Positions 60,107 through 64,000 of a DNA stretch of 64,000 nt are shown here, piece by piece. The stretch is from assembly GCF_965249985.1 (NCBI RefSeq), contig NZ_OZ252280.1. The stretch is one strand, 5' to 3'. Within the stretch, counting starts at the first letter, position 1, and each line of letters begins with the position of its first letter. A model generated the notes under the pieces. The model saw nothing but the letters and a program-made list of their open reading frames with translations. It was not told the DNA's origin and made no database searches. A program made the translations under genes and the position numbers. Origin of the DNA: Algiphilus sp022763315 (GTDB lineage: Bacteria; Pseudomonadota; Gammaproteobacteria; Nevskiales; Nevskiaceae).

Positions 60107-61222
60107 TCACCCCGCTTCTCGCAGTGCTTCGCGCTCGTAACGACGCAGTTGGGAGAGGTAGGTTGCGATCTCCCCCACGCTCAAGGTCGGGCAGCGCGGA
60201 TGGCGAGCAAGCGCTGCCTTGGGCATGCCAAAGACCACGCAGCTGGCTTCGTCCTGGACCATGGTGACCGCGCCGCGCTGGTGCAGACGCTCGATGCCGC
60301 GCGCTCCGTCATCGCCCATGCCGGTCATGAGCACACCGACGGCGCGCGCGTGCAATTGATCGGCCATCGAATCGAACAGAACATCCACCGAGGGCATGTG
60401 ATGCCGCACCCTTTCACCCGGCTCGATCACGAAAGCGATGCGGTCACCCGCCCGACGACGCAGGCGCGTATGCCGACCCGCAGGCGCGATGTAGACGTGG
60501 TTGCTGCGCAGGGTCATACCGTCGACCGCCTCCTGCACCGTCAAGGGCGTGATGCGATCGAGGCGCTCCGCAAGGGGGCCGGTAAAGCCCTGGGGCATAT
60601 GCTGAACGATGACGATGGGCGGCACCGGCAGTGCGATCTCGCGCAGCAGTGTGGCCAGGGTGCGCGGTCCGCCGGTGGAGATGCCGATGCCGACCACGGC
60701 GGCCGATTGCCGGCCTCGTCGCGGCAGTGCACGATCCGAGCGGTTGGCTGGCTGACGCTGCACCCGGCGCGCACGCGCTGCATCCACCTCCAGGCATTCG
60801 CGCACGGTGCGTCGCAAATCCTCGGCCTGGGGGTCGCCCAGACCGACGTCCAGCGCTGCCGGACGATAGATCATGGCGATAGCGCCATGACTCAGGGCTT
60901 CGAGGGCGAGCTGCTTGTTGCGCTCGGTGAAGGCCGAGCAGATGACCACCGGCGTTGGTCGCTTGCGCATGATCTGGCGCAGGAAGGACATGCCGTCCAT
61001 GTGCTGCATGGCCACATCCAGAATCACCAGATCGGGCCAGCACAGGCGCATGCGCTCCCAGGCCGTGTAAGCGTCCGGGGCTTCGTCCACTACGGACACG
61101 GCGGCTTCCTCCGCCAAGATGCGGCGTATCGAGGCCCGAACCTGGGCGGACTCGTGCACCAGCAGGACACGGCGCTCCTGCCGGGCACGTTGCGAAACCA
61201 TACTGTCGATCGAGCGCACCAT
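60107..61222 (-). CDS. cheB: CheB methylesterase with atypical receiver
   Basis: A 371-residue glutamate methylesterase. The catalytic domain has Ser in GIGISTGGPRTL, His in VQHMPQGF and Asp in GMGDDGARG. The receiver keeps the phosphoacceptor (LVILDVAMQHMDG) but the two acidic residues DD are VHES, and the conserved Lys of KP is replaced by Arg (MIYRPAAL). So phosphorylation may be lost or altered. ATG at 61222, three bases after the cheW stop. Adjusts MCP methylation. Confidence 0.93.
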   Translation of the reverse strand: MVRSIDSMVSQRARQERRVLLVHESAQVRASIRRILAEEAAVSVVDEAPDAYTAWERMRLCWPDLVILDVAMQHMDGMSFLRQIMRKRPTPVVICSAFTERNKQLALEALSHGAIAMIYRPAALDVGLGDPQAEDLRRTVRECLEVDAARARRVQRQPANRSDRALPRRGRQSAAVVGIGISTGGPRTLATLLREIALPVPPIVIVQHMPQGFTGPLAERLDRITPLTVQEAVDGMTLRSNHVYIAPAGRHTRLRRRAGDRIAFVIEPGERVRHHMPSVDVLFDSMADQLHARAVGVLMTGMGDDGARGIERLHQRGAVTMVQDEASCVVFGMPKAALARHPRCPTLSVGEIATYLSQLRRYEREALREAG

Positions 61223-61224
61223 GG

Positions 61225-61752
61225 CTAGGCAGCCGCCGCTTCGTTGGCGGTCAATCCGCTCTGCAACGCGGAGAGCTCGTCAATGTCGAGGACTTTGTCG
61301 ACATTGAGGACGATGACGAAGTGCTCCTCGAGCTTGCCGATCTTCTGGATGAAATCCTGGCGGATGCGGCCGCCGAAAGACGGTGGTGCTTCGGTATCGG
61401 CGTCGTCAATGTCAGAGACTTCGTTCACGGCATCCACGATCACGCCGATTTCGACAATGCCGCCGTCTTCCTCGATCTCGGCGATGACGATGCAGGTCTT
61501 GGGCGTGACCTCGGTGGCGACCTTGGTGAAACGCTTGCCCAGATCGAGCACCGGGACCACGGAGCCGCGCAGGTTGATGATGCCGCGCACGCAGTCCGGC
61601 ATGCGGGGCACCGGCGTCACTTTTCCGTATTCGATGATCTCGCGCACGCGCAGGATATCGATACCGTACAGCTCGTCGTGCAGACGGAAGGTCAGGTATT
61701 GGCGCATATCGTCCTCGTTACGCCCGTGATCCTCTCTGGTGGAATCGGTCAT
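61225..61752 (-). CDS. cheW: CheW coupling protein
   Basis: A 175-residue coupling protein. CheW domain starts RQYLTFRLHDELYGIDILRV and has RGIINLRGSVVPVLDLGKRF, with IGVIVDAVNEVSDI. It links the MCP to CheA. N-terminal acidic 16 residues and a C-terminal acidic/Ala extension are unusual but small. Ribosome site AAGGAGGTGCTGTC, the best Shine-Dalgarno in the operon. It follows the MCP gene by 12 bases. Confidence 0.95.
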   Translation of the reverse strand: MTDSTREDHGRNEDDMRQYLTFRLHDELYGIDILRVREIIEYGKVTPVPRMPDCVRGIINLRGSVVPVLDLGKRFTKVATEVTPKTCIVIAEIEEDGGIVEIGVIVDAVNEVSDIDDADTEAPPSFGGRIRQDFIQKIGKLEEHFVIVLNVDKVLDIDELSALQSGLTANEAAAA

Positions 61753-61764
61753 GACAGCACCTCC

Positions 61765-64000
61765 TTAGAAGCTGGCCCACACGTCGTCGGCGTGGCTTTC
61801 GCCATTGGCGACCGGGTACTGGGCCGCGGCCCCGTTCCCCTTTGTGTTGCTCTTGGCGGAGGTGGATCCAGCCGACTGCGCGAAGCGCGCCTGACTGAGG
61901 TCGGCCTTGGCACCGGCCGCCTTTTCCTGCGCCTTCTTGTCGAAGCGGATGACGTCGCCGCTGGCGCTGTCGCCACTCTTGAAGAAAGCCATCAAGGTCT
62001 GCAGCTGGCTGGCATGCGCGCTCATCGCATTGGAGGTGTCAGCAAGGCCGACTGCGGCATGCGAGTTCTTCTGCGTCAGCGTGTTGAGATGGGTCATCGC
62101 CTCGCTGGCCTGGGCCACACCCGAGGCCTGCTCTTCGGAGGCGCGGGTGATGTCCTGCACCAGGTCGGAGGTGCGCTTGATCGAGGGCACGATCTCGTCG
62201 AGCAGCGTGCCGGCCTTCTCGGCCAGGTTCACGCTGGAGCCGGCGAGCTGGCCGATTTCCTGCGCCGCGACCTGGCTGCGCTCGGCAAGCTTGCGCACCT
62301 CGGCTGCCACCACTGCGAAGCCCTTGCCGTGTTCGCCGGCGCGGGCCGCTTCGATGGCGGCGTTCAAGGCAAGGAGATTGGTCTGATAGGCGATGTCGTC
62401 GATGATCGAAATCTTGCTGGCGATCTCCTTCATCGCGGAGACCGTCTGACCCACCGCCTCGCCACCTTCGACCGCTTCGTTGGCCGCCTTGCGTGCGATC
62501 TCGTCGGTGACCTTGGCGTTCTCGGCGTTCTGGTTGATCGAGGCCGACATCTGCTCGACCGAGGTGCTGGTGTGGTCGACACTGGTGGACTGCTCATTGG
62601 CGGCCTGGGAAAGACCCTGCGCGGTCTGATTCACCTGCTCGGTGGCCGCGGCCAGCGCGCTGGCGGTGTCGCGAATCTCCGCCACCGTATGCGCCAGTCG
62701 GCCCACCGTGTTCATGACGGCATCACGGAGCTGCACCATGTCGCCACGGCATTCGGCGGTGACTTCCTGCGTCAGGTCGCCACTCTCCACCGCACTCATC
62801 ACCCGCATGACGTCATTGATGGGCTGGACGACTGCATCCAGGGTGTTGTTGATGGCGTTGCGCAGCGTCTGCAGATCCCCCTGGAACTCCGCGGTGATGC
62901 GGCGGCTGAGGTCGCCGGTCTCGATCACGGTCATGACGCTCATGATTTCGTTGATCGGCTCGATGACCGCATCCAGGGTGTCGTTGACGCCCTGCACGAT
63001 GGCGCGGAACTTGCCCTCGTGCTTGGTGGCGTCGGCGCGGGTATCCAAGGCTCCCTCGACCGCTGCCTGTGACAGCTTGTTGGCATCGGCAATCATCTTG
63101 TTGACGTTGTCGATGGCCCGGTTGAGGTTGTTCTTGATGGTGTTGAAATCACCGTTGTAGGTGTCGGTGATCGGCTCGGGGATGTCGCCGCGCGAAATGC
63201 GGTCGACATAGTTGGCGGCCACGTTCAGCGGCCCGATGACCGCATCCAGCGTGTCATTGACGCCCTGCACGATGGCGCGGAACTTGCCCTCGTGGCGGTC
63301 CGCGTTGGCGCGGGTATCAAGGGCCCCCTCCACCGCTGCCTTGGACAGCATGTTGGCGTCATCGATCATCTTGTTGACGTTGTCGATGGCCCGGTTGAGG
63401 TTGTTCTTGATGGTGTTGAAATCACCGTTGTAGGTATCGGTGATCGGCTCGGGGATATCGCCCTTCGAGATCCGATCCACGTACTCGGCGGCGACATTCA
63501 GCGGCCCGATGACGGCATCCAAGGTGTCGTTGACGCCTTGCACGATGGCGCGGAACTTGCCTTCGTGCTTGGTCGCATCGGCGCGGGTATCGAGCGCGCC
63601 CTCCACCGCCGCCTTGGACAGCAGGTTGGCGTCGTCAATCATCTTGTTGACGGCGTCGATGCAGGTATTGAGGTTGTTCTTGATGGTGTTGAAGTCACCG
63701 TTGTAGGTATCGGTGATCTTCTCCGGAATGTCGCCTCGGGATATCTGGTCGACATAGCGCGCGGCCACATTCAATGGTCCGATGACCGCGTCCAGCGTGT
63801 CATTCACGCCCTGCACGATGGCCTGGAACTTGCCTTCATGCTTGTCGGCGTCGGCGCGGGTATCGAGGCGGCCCTCCACCGCGGCCTGCGACAGCATGTT
63901 GGCGTCATCGATCATCTTGTTGACGTTGTCGATGGCGCGGTTGAGGTTGTTCTTGATGGTGTTGAAGTCGCCGTTGTAGGTATCGGTAATCGGCTCGGGG
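61765..64000 (-). CDS. methyl-accepting chemotaxis protein with tandem HAMP-type repeats, N terminus outside window
   Basis: At least 744 residues visible; the 5' end is beyond the right edge. From the edge inward there are about three and a half units of 91 residues with two HAMP-like halves each (KFRAIVQGVNDTLDAVIGPL, then RISKGDIPEPITDTYNGDFN), then two diverged HAMPs (IETGDLSRRITAEFQGD, VESGDLTQEVTAECRGD), then the MCP signalling domain with hairpin tip IAYQTNLLALNAAIEAARAG and EHGKGFAVVAAEVRKLAERS. It ends DDVWASF. No membrane helix is visible in this part. First gene seen of the chemosensory operon. Confidence 0.95.
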   Translation of the reverse strand, partial: PEPITDTYNGDFNTIKNNLNRAIDNVNKMIDDANMLSQAAVEGRLDTRADADKHEGKFQAIVQGVNDTLDAVIGPLNVAARYVDQISRGDIPEKITDTYNGDFNTIKNNLNTCIDAVNKMIDDANLLSKAAVEGALDTRADATKHEGKFRAIVQGVNDTLDAVIGPLNVAAEYVDRISKGDIPEPITDTYNGDFNTIKNNLNRAIDNVNKMIDDANMLSKAAVEGALDTRANADRHEGKFRAIVQGVNDTLDAVIGPLNVAANYVDRISRGDIPEPITDTYNGDFNTIKNNLNRAIDNVNKMIADANKLSQAAVEGALDTRADATKHEGKFRAIVQGVNDTLDAVIEPINEIMSVMTVIETGDLSRRITAEFQGDLQTLRNAINNTLDAVVQPINDVMRVMSAVESGDLTQEVTAECRGDMVQLRDAVMNTVGRLAHTVAEIRDTASALAAATEQVNQTAQGLSQAANEQSTSVDHTSTSVEQMSASINQNAENAKVTDEIARKAANEAVEGGEAVGQTVSAMKEIASKISIIDDIAYQTNLLALNAAIEAARAGEHGKGFAVVAAEVRKLAERSQVAAQEIGQLAGSSVNLAEKAGTLLDEIVPSIKRTSDLVQDITRASEEQASGVAQASEAMTHLNTLTQKNSHAAVGLADTSNAMSAHASQLQTLMAFFKSGDSASGDVIRFDKKAQEKAAGAKADLSQARFAQSAGSTSAKSNTKGNGAAAQYPVANGESHADDVWASF
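63097..64000 (-). repeat. tandem 273-base repeats in the MCP gene
   Basis: Three full units (63097-63369, 63370-63642, 63643-63915) and part of a fourth, each 273 bases (91 codons). Adjacent units keep long identical stretches, for example around TTGTTGACGTTGTCGATGGC, with few silent changes, so they were probably copied or converted recently. They code for the poly-HAMP part of the MCP. Confidence 0.9.

Noticed and set aside
61321..63072. A 583-codon plus-strand open frame antisense to cheW and the MCP
   Set aside because: The repeated His/Gly/Asp-rich sequence mirrors the coding strand of the MCP; no family features or ribosome site.
63097..64000. Regular 273-base repetition considered as CRISPR or satellite array
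   Set aside because: The unit is a whole number of codons, in frame, and codes for HAMP-like residues; there are no spacers.
1..64000. Search by eye for tRNA, rRNA, insertion sequences, prophage or integrase genes
   Set aside because: I saw no cloverleaf-like intergenic stretch, rRNA segment, transposase or integrase motif. Short tRNAs could still be missed without a covariance search.

Overview
The window is a GC-rich, densely packed bacterial chromosome segment. It carries about 60 protein genes on both strands and no rRNA, tRNA or CRISPR array that I can see. Several traits suggest a marine or halotolerant, lipid-metabolising gammaproteobacterium, perhaps a Nevskiales/Solimonadaceae-like or Salinisphaera-like lineage. 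These traits are a two-gene glycine-betaine-from-glycine pathway, a wax ester synthase, a PHA-synthase-like protein, a rubredoxin reductase, three 'metal-dependent hydrolase' paralogues and many acyl-CoA/SDR genes. The taxon is an inference.

Layout. 1-9.7 kb: end of a rubredoxin-NAD reductase gene, small membrane proteins, an FHA protein, an AraC regulator with the first PF10118-type paralogue, a Tat-exported PhoD phosphatase and a lytic transglycosylase. 9.8-23.5 kb: a large lipoprotein joining a beta-helix to a diheme cytochrome, the second PF10118-type paralogue, a styrene-oxide-isomerase-like membrane protein, a methyltransferase, NnrU, an overlapping DUF4177-YidD-TM2-DUF2252 run, RmuC with a P-loop kinase, a solitary B12-binding protein and SlyD. 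23.5-36 kb: storage-lipid genes (WS/DGAT, PhaC-like), a tyrosine phosphatase, a tandem USP, a second PhoD-like protein, a CHAD protein and a LysR-serine hydrolase pair. 36-44.3 kb: an acyl-CoA dehydrogenase, alpha/beta hydrolase, APH-type kinase, phosphohistidine phosphatase, SDR and SRPBCC operon that resembles 4-hydroxyacyl-CoA catabolism, then the third PF10118-type paralogue divergent from a MerR regulator. 44.7-52.9 kb: glycine/sarcosine and dimethylglycine methyltransferases, an AI-2E-type exporter, an esterase, a thioesterase-alcohol dehydrogenase pair, a decayed SDR, MAPEG, TfoX-N and a dienoyl-CoA-reductase-like SDR.

52.9-54.0 kb holds no believable gene. It contains three copies of a structured repeat in the order forward, inverted, forward. 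Their hairpins keep base pairing, an A-A mismatch and loop sequence while the stem sequence changes. I consider this the most interesting signal in the window.

54.0-64.0 kb, all on the minus strand: an endonuclease/phosphatase-family gene and cardiolipin synthase, and a chemosensory operon read from the right edge in the order MCP with tandem HAMP-type repeats, CheW, CheB, REC-EAL, STAS, CheA. It looks like a chemosensory array linked to c-di-GMP turnover. The CheB receiver and the STAS phosphosite both look altered.
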